From Neolentinus lepideus HHB14362 ss-1 (lineage: Eukaryota; Basidiomycota; Agaricomycetes; Gloeophyllales; Gloeophyllaceae), in the NCBI GenBank assembly GCA_001632425.1, contig KV425613.1, forward strand, positions 177,995 to 203,871: DNA of 25,877 nt, read 5' to 3'. Positions 1-9,242 of this stretch are shown here, one piece after another (the first letter of the stretch is position 1; every line of letters begins with the position of its first letter). A program made the translations under genes and the position numbers. The notes under the pieces are model-generated. The model ran no database searches. It saw only the letters and a list, made by a program, of their open reading frames with translations, and was not told the DNA's origin.

Positions 1-356
1 ACTCTGGGATACCAGACTACAAGGCAATTTCAATACTCACGTTGTAGATCCATGAAGGTAGAGGCTCTTTCAGTTGTTCTGTTAATGACTTTGTCGCTTC
101 CGGCCATGCCGTACTCGAATCGACCGCATGAAGCGTAACATGGTCTGAATTGCGCCAGAAATCCATGCTGCTGAACATCGATATGGAGTCGATTCATTAC
201 AGAGAAGTCAACACTTACCTGAGCGATGTCAATGATAGCACATGAGCTTGGAGAACGAATGGAGGCAGATCGTGAACGTTCAAAGGCAGCGCGTGTGTCA
301 CGTGATTGCGCCGCGTTCCAACATTTGGGCAGGATTACTAGCCTTATCTGCTTCAT
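1..356 (-). pseudogene. 5' end of the unknown multi-exon gene, duplicate copy (runs off window)
   Basis: Two exons parallel the 5' exons of the gene at 3387-7263. The first exon, 219-356, can start at an ATG at 354-356 and is 46 codons, ending in the motif CAIIDIAQ. A 51-bp GT-AG intron (168-218) leads to exon 41-167 (127 nt, the same length as its paralogue), which encodes HGFLAQFRPCYASCGRFEYG and ends in STFMDLQ. A 37-bp intron at 4-40 would lead into an exon leaving the window. Whether the full gene lies to the left, or only this 5' part was duplicated, cannot be seen. It has an in-frame ATG that copy B lacks. Product unknown; the pseudogene label is provisional because the downstream gene is off window. 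Confidence 0.55.
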
Positions 357-516
357 TTTATGGGTTCGCTGTGTTACGGTACAGTTTTCACGGGAAAAGT
401 TCACCCTCAATAGACTAACTACAAAAAGATGATATTTGCTGTTAAATTAAACAACATACGCACTACACCAATATCAGGTTCCTAGTTCTTGCGTTGCGCC
501 GGTAATACTTACATGC

Positions 517-1433
517 TTACAGTCGGTTACGTCTACACCTGTTACAGGCCAACGTCTGGCAACTCTCACAGCGCTACAAGAACGAGATGGGCCAGTCAAG
601 AAAAGGGACTATCGAGCTGTTGACTTACGAAGAGATAGAGAGGTAAACGGTTGTGACAACTCTTGCAGACGCCACCTAGGCCTCCGGCACGATAATGCCA
701 TCGATTATGCTGGCAATCATTGGTTTACGCGGAGTTCCTCAGCAGCTTCGCGTATCATTCTTGCGCGTCTAGCAGTCCAGGTCTCAGGTGCTTCACTGAC
801 GCTGTGTGGGCGTTTGTTGCTCGAGCCTTCACCTGTACTAGACAGCGGAGTGCTCAAAGACATACTTCGGTTGGGAAGTACGGCCGGGTTTCGTCTCGAA
901 GGATGAGGGGACAGGGTGCGGACCTCGGCTTGTCGGGTTGTGATCCCCACCGTAGTGCCTCGCTGGGCGTCCTCTACAGGAGGACGTGGCCTGTACCCTT
1001 CGGGCAGAACAGTCACACGAAGCAGATCTTGGACGAGCTGCGGTCGAGTAGCTCGAGCAACTACAACGGGCTGCTCTGCTGCATCTTGAGCGACTTGGCC
1101 TGCTCGACCTGCTGCGGCAAGTTGCTGTGCCCGAAGTTGGGTAGCAGCCGGAACTGCTGACACTGGCCGAGGCTGCAGTGGCCGGCCTTGGACTTGGACT
1201 TCATTACGTCTGTGAGGCCGTCGAGGAGCGCGAAGTTCTCTGTCAACCCGCTCCTCCGCAGCTGTCAAGAGCCGTCTTTCATCCCATTGCGGGCCGGCAC
1301 AGTTCTTCCACCTGACCTTGCACAGATAACAGAATTCTGTCTTGCATCGGCATGTCATATGATAACACCCCATATTCAGTTCAAGAAGCGTGCTGCAGTC
1401 GGGACAGCGCGCCCAGCCTTCACGGTTGCCCAA
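517..1433 (-). pseudogene. Truncated, frameshifted RBR E3 ubiquitin ligase (3' half)
   Basis: This is the 3' half of a RING-IBR-RING ligase gene, closely similar to 8309-9242. The exon 629-1433 begins in RING2 (GWARCPDC, then GCYHMTCRC and FCYLC), followed by the low-complexity linker; the RING1 and IBR halves are absent. The paralogue's KNCVCPQW reads KNCAGPQW here, so one zinc-binding cysteine is gone. A single extra T at 720/721 shifts the frame and ends the protein after ELRVNQ. A 6-nt insertion lies near 679. The downstream 55-bp intron (574-628) and the last exon (517-573, ending CNRCRRNRL) are still intact in sequence, so decay is recent or partial. Upstream the gene is replaced by ATP-citrate lyase sequence. 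A functional ligase is very unlikely, since RING1 is missing. Confidence 0.9.
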
Positions 1434-1914
1434 CGTGCGCCTCTACTCCCAGTACGTCGACCTCCACTTTGCGTACCTCGAGATCAACCCGCTCGTCGTG
1501 CTCGACGCGGTGAATGGCGGGCAGCCGCAGGTGCAGTACCTCGACATGGCGGTAAAGCTCGACTAGATGGCGGAGAGCATCTGCGGGCCCAAGTGGTCCG
1601 TCGCGCGCGATCTGAGATCTGTGCAGGAGGCGTACATCTAGAAGCTCGACGCGTCGACGGGCGCGTCGCTGAAGCTCACCGTGCTCAACCCCGCCGGGCG
1701 CATCTGGACGATGGTCGCGGGCGGCGGCGCGTCCGTCGTGTACTCTGACACGATCGCGGTGCACGGGTTCGTGCACGAGCTCGCGAACTACGGCGAGTAC
1801 TCGGGCGCGCCGTCCGAGGGCCAGACGTACGAGTATGCGAAGACGATATTGGATCTGATCACGCGCGGGGAGGTGAATCGCGAGGGCAAGATCCTCATCA
1901 TCGGCGGCGGTGGA
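1434..1914 (+). pseudogene. ATP-citrate lyase fragment with two in-frame stops
   Basis: Read in frame from 1435, this gives about 160 codons of the ATP-grasp/citrate-lyase region of ATP-citrate lyase, the cytosolic enzyme that makes acetyl-CoA and oxaloacetate from citrate, ATP and CoA. Diagnostic stretches are [45 protein letters not shown] and [11 protein letters not shown], ending at GKILIIGGG. Two TAG codons interrupt it (1564-1566 and 1639-1641); the family context suggests Gln at both places. The fragment is GC-rich with GC-ending codons, unlike its surroundings, as expected for a piece of a highly expressed housekeeping gene. The left end abuts the truncated RBR exon; on the right, homology stops after the glycine run at about 1914. 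It has no start codon, most of the enzyme is missing, and it is clearly a non-functional fragment. Confidence 0.93.
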
Positions 1915-3386
1915 CTCTGCTCAGACACTGGCCAACATGGAGGGAGGGCGCGTGAGTGCGAGCGTTCCGTGTCCAGCCGTCGTACCGATCAACCATGTTC
2001 ACTCGATGCGATGCACCGGGGAGAGACGGGGGACGGAAGATCCTGCGCCGCGAAAGCAGCCTATATATACATGAGAATGCGTGAGTGCCCGCACGAGATG
2101 AAAGGCCCCGGTGATAGTAGGCCGTGCGTTGAGAATTTCGTGCCGACGACTTACAACTCCCTGTTCCTCTAGACAGGAGATCTCTCGCAATTCCCAGGAC
2201 TTGAGAGTTTGACGAGAGCTGGATACATAGGTGATGTTTGCGCAGGTAAACACGCTCACGCGCTCAAGTCTGGTGCGCATTTGCACGATACTGAATGCTG
2301 AATGCTGAGATATCCCGCAGCCAGTGGCACCAGAGTATTAAGTAGCTCGGAACGGCAAATGGGCAAGTGATGATGATGGGAGATAGCGCTGACTTCTTGC
2401 ATATCAGACGCTGGCCAATATGGAGCTGGTCGGAGGGCGTGTACCAAGCAGCCTTTATGCGAGAGGGCGCTAGCAGTGAGTGAGTGAGTGTCAGTCGTCG
2501 TACCAATATGACGTGACTATATATGGTAGAAGTCACTCGACGCACGCGCGAGATTAATTGACAAACGTGATAGTAAAACTCCCGTAATGAGGGATGGCGT
2601 GCCCCACGCAAGTTGCACACACCGTTATGAAGACCGTGGATCCCGGAAGGCCAGTGCCCAATCCCCAGTACATTGCGAATTCGATGTACTCACGAGAGCT
2701 GGATTCGGGGAAAGAATAGGGCTGACAGCTAAACACGACTTGCGGCCTGTTCCTCTGCATGTACAGACCCGTCACGATGAGTGCGCGGAGAGATTTGACA
2801 TCATCATTGTCATTGCCATTGCATGCTAATGGTATCAAATCTCTCGCGATACTTACCACGAGACAGGCGCGTGTACTATACGGGCGTCATTGCGCTTTGT
2901 CCAGTCGAGGTGATTAACCATATATCTTAGAAGTCGCTCGATGCCTAATATTGACAATGGCATCAAACCTAGCTCGCGATGTCTTCGTTGCTTAGGTAAA
3001 GCCGGCGACATGCAATTTCCCGTATCGTTGATCTAATCATTCGCACGTTTGAGGAACCCCTTGGATTCATGCATCGTTGGATAAGATATTTATGCCTCTG
3101 TCGCTCGCTCAGAAATCGAGTGGACGTTGCAGCTCTGCCCGGAGTCCCGGACTGCCAACCCTCTAGCATCTGGGCGAGTATTACGTTACGAGCTTCTTAT
3201 TGCGCACCATCCCGACTGACCAACACGATAACTACGATCTACAATGAATAAGGGGCGGAAATAGCAAAGGAACATACGAAGAGCATACTCTATGGTACCA
3301 ACAAACACGATAGCTAGGATGTACAATGAACAAAGCATGATTCATGAAAATAGTAAGGGAACGAGCTTATTCTACGGTACCGTCGA
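1915..3386. other. Intergenic region with decayed repeats
   Basis: No supportable gene. Open frames here lack homology or splice logic that I can recognise. Diverged repeat pieces are visible: 1918-2090 and 2398-2490 share the order 'cagac.ctggccaa.atgga', 'gcgtg', 'agcagcct.tat', 'gtgagtg' and 'gtcgtacc'. Also 2515-2545 resembles 2919-2945 (tatat, then agaagtc.ctcga.gc), and 2823-2855 resembles 2957-2985. A GTGA microsatellite lies at 2476-2489. This looks like old, degenerating duplicated DNA. The last 160 bp hold a tandem repeat, listed separately. Confidence 0.5.
3222..3381. repeat. Diverged tandem duplication, two units of about 80 bp
   Basis: Unit 1 (about 3222-3300) and unit 2 (about 3305-3381) share the ordered blocks CACGATA, CTA.GAT.TACAATGAA, AAATAG.AA.GGAAC, GAGC and TCTA.GGTACC, with small indels. 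The second unit ends just before the stop codon of the large minus-strand gene, so the repeat lies in its 3' flank and could carry its polyadenylation region. Confidence 0.75.
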
Positions 3387-6300
3387 CTACACGCCGAAGT
3401 CTTCAGGCGGCGCCAGCTGCAACGTCATGCTCCATAGCAAGCTGGGATCTTTCGCAAGGCATCTGCTCTGGAACTCCTTGCGTACCCGGTTAAGACGTTC
3501 CTCCAGGAGCGGGGCGTGCTCCTTCACCAGCATACAGAGGAACGTGCTGAAATGGAATGCGCCCAAGGGGGTGCTGATGTCGAAAATGCGTGCATTTCCC
3601 TCCGTGACTCGCGTGGTTTCCTATGACAACATGTAAGTACAATTCAGAAGTAGTGAATACATTTTCGTACCAGCAATGGCGCTTTAGTCGACCGAGCACC
3701 CTCCTTTTTCTCCGGTGGCGAAGTATACGTGCAGGAGACGGCGCCTCGTGCTCCATCCGTGACAAGCCCAAAGACGGGGAAGTCATAGACACCCAAGTGA
3801 GCAAGAAACTTTGACCCCGCGACAGTATACAACCGCGCTTGGTTGATACCGACGTGCGCATCTGCCTCACTGGCTTTCTTGTACTCCGTCAAGAGGACAG
3901 GGGCATAGAGGCTCCTAAACTCCTTCGCCGCCCCTTCCTGCTTGGTTTGCAGAGCCCCTGTCCCGGCTGCATTGCTCGACGAAATTTTCAACCGTTGAAA
4001 GCTCTGAGAAAGCTCGCTGCCGGGATCTTTGGGGTGTGCGAAGCGCGCCTCATTGCGTGGACCCCCAAAGAGATTGGCTGGCGACATCTTCACATTGGTC
4101 TGGTTGGAGCGATTGTCTGGCTTCCTGGACTCAGGCTTCTGTTGCTGTGAAGGTGATGCAGTCAACGGTGGAGGGGAGGGATCTGTTTGTGTGCTTCGAT
4201 CAGCCTGAAGGATGAACCGGTGGTCTTTCCGGAGCTCAGAAACACCTAGGGGATAGAAATCTCTCAGTCGAACAGTGCAGACTTGGTCACACTTTCCATC
4301 TAAAGACTCCTTATCACCGCGCTCCTTAGAGTCTGTTGTGAATGTATCTTTACCAAACCACCACTTTTCCATGAAATTTGACACCTTTCGCGTGTACCTG
4401 AAGATGTAGTCGTAGAGCTCCTTCGACATGGACCTCCTCTCCCTATTTAAGCGGGTGACATTTGATTCATTTTGCTGGCTAATGTAAGCATCGAAAGTGC
4501 TGTGGAAGGTGTCGCTATACCCATGTTCCTTGTTGATGTTCTTCGGCAGGTTTATGATACGTTCCGGCCTTGTGGGGGATCCGAGTGTCAGCATAATGCT
4601 CAGAACGGTGGAAGCAAATGGACTCACAGGGCAAATGTGTCCTCAGACTGGAAAAGTCCAGCCAGGAGAACATCCCAGGCCCTCCGTGTATCAGCTTCAT
4701 ATATGTTGTGCTCTTCGTTGGATTCTTGACGAGAGCGAGCACCTTGACATGCATACAAGATGACGGACAGTCGGGATTGCACCATGGTATGTATTGGAGA
4801 ATTTGAAGGGATGAAGTCGGCTGGTGACGCGGAACCGTCCGCGACATGCTCCTCTCGTGCCCGATAAGAGAGGTAAAGTTCCTCCTTCAGATTTTCTACT
4901 AAGGGGTCCACAATCGGCATGCCCTCCTAGGAACAATGTTACCTACATCAGCAAGATTGGAAGAGTACACATACAAGCGTCTTCCATTCTTCAGGCCAGC
5001 GGAAGGCAGTATATTTCTCATAAAGCTTGAGAGCTTCATGGTCAGGCTCGTTGAAGAATGCTGCCAACATCGCCATCCTATCTGCCATCCATTGCAACAG
5101 GTGGTCCTCCTTGTCTTCGCCCCAGGTTTGTGCTGAACCTCTTGCAAGTCTATGTGATCTATCAGTGGCGAGGTATTGCCAAGGCTATATCATACTACGA
5201 ACGCAGAGCACGAAACTCGCCCACTCTTCAAGCTAATCGCAGTATTCTTCTTCGGGGCCTTGGGACTTTGAGTTGGGGTAGGCACTATGAGGCCGCCATC
5301 CTCAGGTACAGTTAAGAGGCGCTTGGTGTTCCTTTGCTTAAGCATGTAAAGTCTGGAATACTGAGGAAGTTGATTGATATACGCACTGTTGGGAACTGTG
5401 AGAGGCCGCGGAACTGACCAAGATTAAGCCAAAGTCAGCAAGCAAATGACGAGAGACCTACGATGATTGTGTCGAGCTTCGTGTCGAGCTTCGCGTCTTG
5501 GGTTTGTTCTCAGTCATGGCCGTTCGTCGAATGACAGTACCAGAACTAAGCAACAACCACAATAAGAGAGAGGGAAGTGACGGCAAGATTTCACTCACCC
5601 AGGACTGTCTGAAATAGCGACTGCTACTTCGTCTGCCCATTTAGCTATTCCAGAGTCAAGATCTTCAGATTCATTATCGTTCTCCTCTTCCAGGTCAAAG
5701 TCGGAGCGCCAGATAACCGGTATCACACTATCAGTCACTAGTGCATCCGAGGTGCAGCTGCAAAAGTGTTCCATATGCTTCCTCAGAGACGAAAGGAAAG
5801 CAATTAGTCTCAAGGTACCAATCGGATCACATAAATTGAAAATGCCGAGCGACACAGGGTATTTCACAGAATTGCCAAATGCGATGTTTACATGCGGCTG
5901 CATTCGAAGATTTTAGTTTAGAACGTGGAATCGATAATCAACGTACCAGCTCGCCATCGGACATCTCGGCATCATCCAACCAACCAACAACAACCTGCAT
6001 CATGGGAGAACCGTGGCGATATGTGAGTCCTACAACGGGATCTTTGATACGCCAAGCATATCGTTGATAGAGGCTGCTTGCTATGAGGCCAAAGATTTCC
6101 TCTCGCACTGCCATGCATAGAATAGGGAAGACTGGCCTATCTGATGAAGAAGCCGAAGCCAGTAGGTGTTTATTCAGTGAAGGTTCTAGCTCTCCCGGGC
6201 TAGAATCATCATCAGACTCTTCGGATTCGGGTTCGGATTCGGGTTCAGTACACGCATGATCCAAGGCGGCAAGCTCCCAGGCTTCCCATCGTCTCGGCAC

Positions 6301-7263
6301 GGACTTCTCAGCAGGATGAAGAAGGGATTCCGGGGTGCCTGCAGAGAGCGAGACATCACGCGAGGGTGAAGACGAGCACTGCAAACCTCGTGGATCATCT
6401 GCAGAAGCCGAACAAAGGTCACGTGGAGATAGTGAGCCAGTCGAGTCAGGAGGAGTTGATGGAAAATGGAGAGCGGAGCCGTTACATGACTTGGAAGGCC
6501 TATGGCAAAGGATGAGAGGCGCTATAGCGGTTTTGCGCGTGAACTTGAATAATGGATTATGAGCGAATTCTGGGTGTCTCGGAAGAACATATTCGACTTG
6601 TTCCCTAAGACAACAGTCAGTGGCCGGTTCTTCGCAGAGGAGGAGTTGATTCACAAAGGCAGAAGATTAGGTGTCTGGAGCAGCATCAAATCTCGGACGA
6701 GATTCGCAAAGGTGGAGATCTTCGGGATAGGCTCCTGCGTCATCTCGCACTCACTCAGCATCACTGAACGCAAAAGAGCCGTGGCACGCAAGCCCATGTC
6801 GAAACACTGGCGCAGGGCATCATCGAGACATGACCCTTTGAAAGGAGTGTCGACCAGATCAATTAAGAGAGCAGATCTTTGCTCCTGTAGTTCCGCGGCA
6901 AGAGACATACAGTGGTCCGACACGAATGGATGGGGACCCTGTTCATACTGATTGAACTCTGGGATACCAGACTACAAGGCAATTTCAATACTCACGTTGT
7001 AGATCCATGAAGGTAGAGGCTCTTTCAGTTGTTCTGTTAATGACTTTGTCTCTTCCGGCCATGCCGTACTCGAATCGACCGCACGGAGCGTAACATAGTC
7101 GGAATTGCGCCAGAAATCCATGCTGCTGAACATCGATATGGAGTCCATTCCTTACAGAGATATCAACACTCACCTGAGCAATGTCAACGACAGCACATGA
7201 GCCTGGAGAACGAATGGAGGCAGATCGTGACGGTTCAAATTTCAAAGGCGGCGCGTGTGTCAC
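3387..7263 (-). CDS. Large conserved basidiomycete-type protein of unknown function, about 11 exons
   Basis: I do not recognise a named family. Exons that splice in phase are 7174 upward (first, 5' end unresolved), 6996-7122, 6655-6958, 5947-6604, 5599-5897, 5462-5545, about 5217-5385, 4975-5184, 4628-4926, 3671-4568 and 3387-3620 (TAG at 3387-3389). Introns are mostly 46-76 bp; two are unusually short (37 bp at 6959-6995 and, if right, about 32 bp near 5185-5216). The protein has an acidic EPESEPESEESDDD tract, a segment GIFNLCDPIGTLRLIAFLSS, a basic RSSTRSST repeat, then near the C-terminus LLTEYKKASE, NQARLYTVAGSKFLAHLGV and FPVFGLVTDG. That order resembles a PD-(D/E)XK nuclease core (inference only). 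The 5' exons are duplicated at 1-356. Copy B has a 7-bp duplication at about 7238 and no in-frame ATG in the first exon, so the true start may be altered or lie in an unseen upstream exon. Confidence 0.75.
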
Positions 7264-9242
7264 GTGATTGCGCCTCGTTCCGGGCAGAATGAGAAGTTAC
7301 TAGCCTTTTAGGCATCAGTGCAATCCTGCTAGAGGACGTTTAACGAACGCCCTGCTCCATTTATACGTTCGCTGTGTTGCAGCGGTACAGTTTTCACGTG
7401 AAGGGTTAACCCTGAATGGATTAACTACGAGAAGATGATATTTAGTGTTATATTCAAGAACATACCCGCGATCAGTATCGGTTCCTAGTCTCTTGGGTGC
7501 ACCCGTGTCCTGCCCGTCCAAACACGAGCAATTTTCTTTTAAAAGTGAGTTAAGGTCTAGGTCTAGACAGGAGAAGCTGGCTGCGGTATACGCGTCCGAA
7601 CGAAAGAACCGATTATCGATTAAGACGAATGGGAGTTCGCCATCACATATTCCATTACAGGTATGCCCTTATCTCACGACGGACGCCCCTAGCACAGCAT
7701 AGCATGATGATAGCGAACGACACCCGTGACACAAAGGGCTGAACAGGAGTACTCTTTACCGCAGATAATCACCATCCAGAGTAACCTCCGCCTTCGCGTT
7801 GTCCCGTTCTCAAGTCTGATCCAGGTGTCCAGTCCATGCGTCGGCCGCAGCAATCAGTACAGCGCTTTGTCATTCCTGACGCGAAGTTGAGACCACCTCT
7901 AGCTTAGAACTTTTAAATATGCGATCAGCCAATTCAAGCCTACAGTATAGTTGACTGATGATGTATTTTCTGTCTGGTCGTAAAACACTGGGTGTGACTC
8001 TGTGTGGCAAGTATCACGTGACGTGCTACACCAGTGAGCCACAGATCTCCTGAATATTACCTCTCGCGCGTTTTCGGGCGTAACTGAGTGATAATATGAT
8101 GGACTCTGACCCACTAGTATAGTACAATAGTCAATAAGTCTAACGACGCCGCCGTACGTCTCTGTTTACGCTGGCCATCTCAGCCGCCGTATCTTGCGTG
8201 GCATCGCAGTCTGACTTAGCATAGTAAAAGAAAATTCGAAGCAACTCATCAACAAACTCCCGGGATGCACTGGTTCGAGCCACGCTGCGTTACGCCGGTA
8301 ATGTATGCTTACAGTCGGTTCCGTCTACACCTATTACAGGCCAACGTCTGGCAGCCCTCACAGCGCTACGAGGACGAGATGAGTAAGCCAAGAAAAGGGA
8401 CTATCAAGCTGTTGACTTACGAAGAGATAGAGAGGTAAACGGTTGTAACAACTCTGGCAGACGCCACCTCCGGCACGATAACGCCATCGATTATGCTGGC
8501 AATCATGGTTTACACGGAGCTCCTCAGCAGCTTCGCGAATCATTCTTGCGCGTCTAGCAGTCCAGGTCTCAGATGTTTCACTGACGCTCTGTGGGCGTTT
8601 GTTGCTCGAGCCCTCACCCACACCAGACAGAGGAGTGCTCGAAGAGATACTTGGGCTGGGAAGTACGGCCGGGTTTCGTCTCGAAGGATGAGGGGCCAGG
8701 GTGCGGACCTCGGCTTGTTGCGACGTGATCCCCACCGCAGGACTTCGCTGGGCGTCCTCTGCAAGAGGACTGCGGAGTGGCCTATACCCTTCGGGGAGAA
8801 CAGCCACACGAAGAGGACCTTGGGCGAGCTGCGGTCGAGCAGCTCGAGCAACTAGCTGCTCTGCTGCATCTTGAGCGACTTGGCCTGCTCGACCTTCTCG
8901 GACAAATGCGGCAAGTCGCTGTGCCTGAACTTGGGCAGCAGTCGTGGCCGCTGCAGCTCGAGCCGCCGGAACTGGCTGACGCTGCAGTGGCCGGCCTTGG
9001 ACTTGGACTTCTTCGCGTCTGTCAGGCCGTTGAGGAACGCGAAGTTCTCTGTCCACCCGCTCCTCCGCAGCTGTCAAAAGTCGTCTTTCATCCCATTGCG
9101 GGCATACACAGTTCTTCCATCTAACCTTGCACAGATAACAGAATTCTGTCTTGCATCGGCATGTCATATGATAACATCCCATATTCAGTTCAATAAGTGT
9201 GCTGCAGCCGGGACAGCGCGCCCAGCCTTCACGGTTGCCCAA
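6956..9242. repeat. Segmental duplication, copy B
   Basis: Partner of 1-1433 in direct orientation. It includes the 5' exons of the unknown gene, the intergenic region and the 3' half of the RBR ligase. It contains about 790 bp (roughly 7490-8280) with no counterpart in copy A. Because copy B is continuous with full genes on both sides, it is the likely source, and copy A the derived, truncated duplicate (inference). Confidence 0.92.
7264..8308. other. Intergenic region between the RBR ligase and the unknown gene
   Basis: No supportable gene. The flanks (7264-7490 and 8284-8308) are shared with copy A; the middle, about 7490-8280, is absent there. I see no terminal inverted repeats, no target-site duplication and no transposase-like frame that would identify the middle as an insertion. 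CACGTG palindromes occur at about 7260 and 8016. It should hold the promoter of the unknown gene and the 3' end signals of the RBR gene. Confidence 0.5.

Larger units (their letters stand above)
1..1433. repeat. Segmental duplication, copy A
   Basis: This stretch matches 6956-9242 in the same orientation at most positions by eye. It carries the 5' exons of the large unknown gene and the 3' part of an RBR ligase gene. Base 1 corresponds to 6956, so the duplication may continue beyond the left edge. Homology stops at 1433, within the RBR exon, where an ATP-citrate lyase fragment begins. Relative to copy B it lacks about 790 bp near position 490 and has smaller indels around 310-365. Seen directly in the sequence; the percentage identity was not computed. 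Confidence 0.93.

Noticed and set aside
1188..1748. Plus-strand open frame crossing the RBR/ATP-citrate lyase junction
   Set aside because: Wrong frame for the ATP-citrate lyase fragment and antisense to RBR; Arg-rich translation typical of a shifted GC-rich frame.
1420..1776. Minus-strand Arg/His-rich open frame
   Set aside because: Antisense shadow of the GC-rich ATP-citrate lyase fragment.
7490..8283. Possible transposon insertion in copy B
   Set aside because: No terminal inverted repeats, target duplication or transposase; a deletion in copy A is equally or more likely.
8366..8420. Read-through tail LTHLVLVAL of the RBR ligase
   Set aside because: This is intron sequence; splicing at GTAAGT/TAG restores a conserved Cys-rich end also seen in both other copies.
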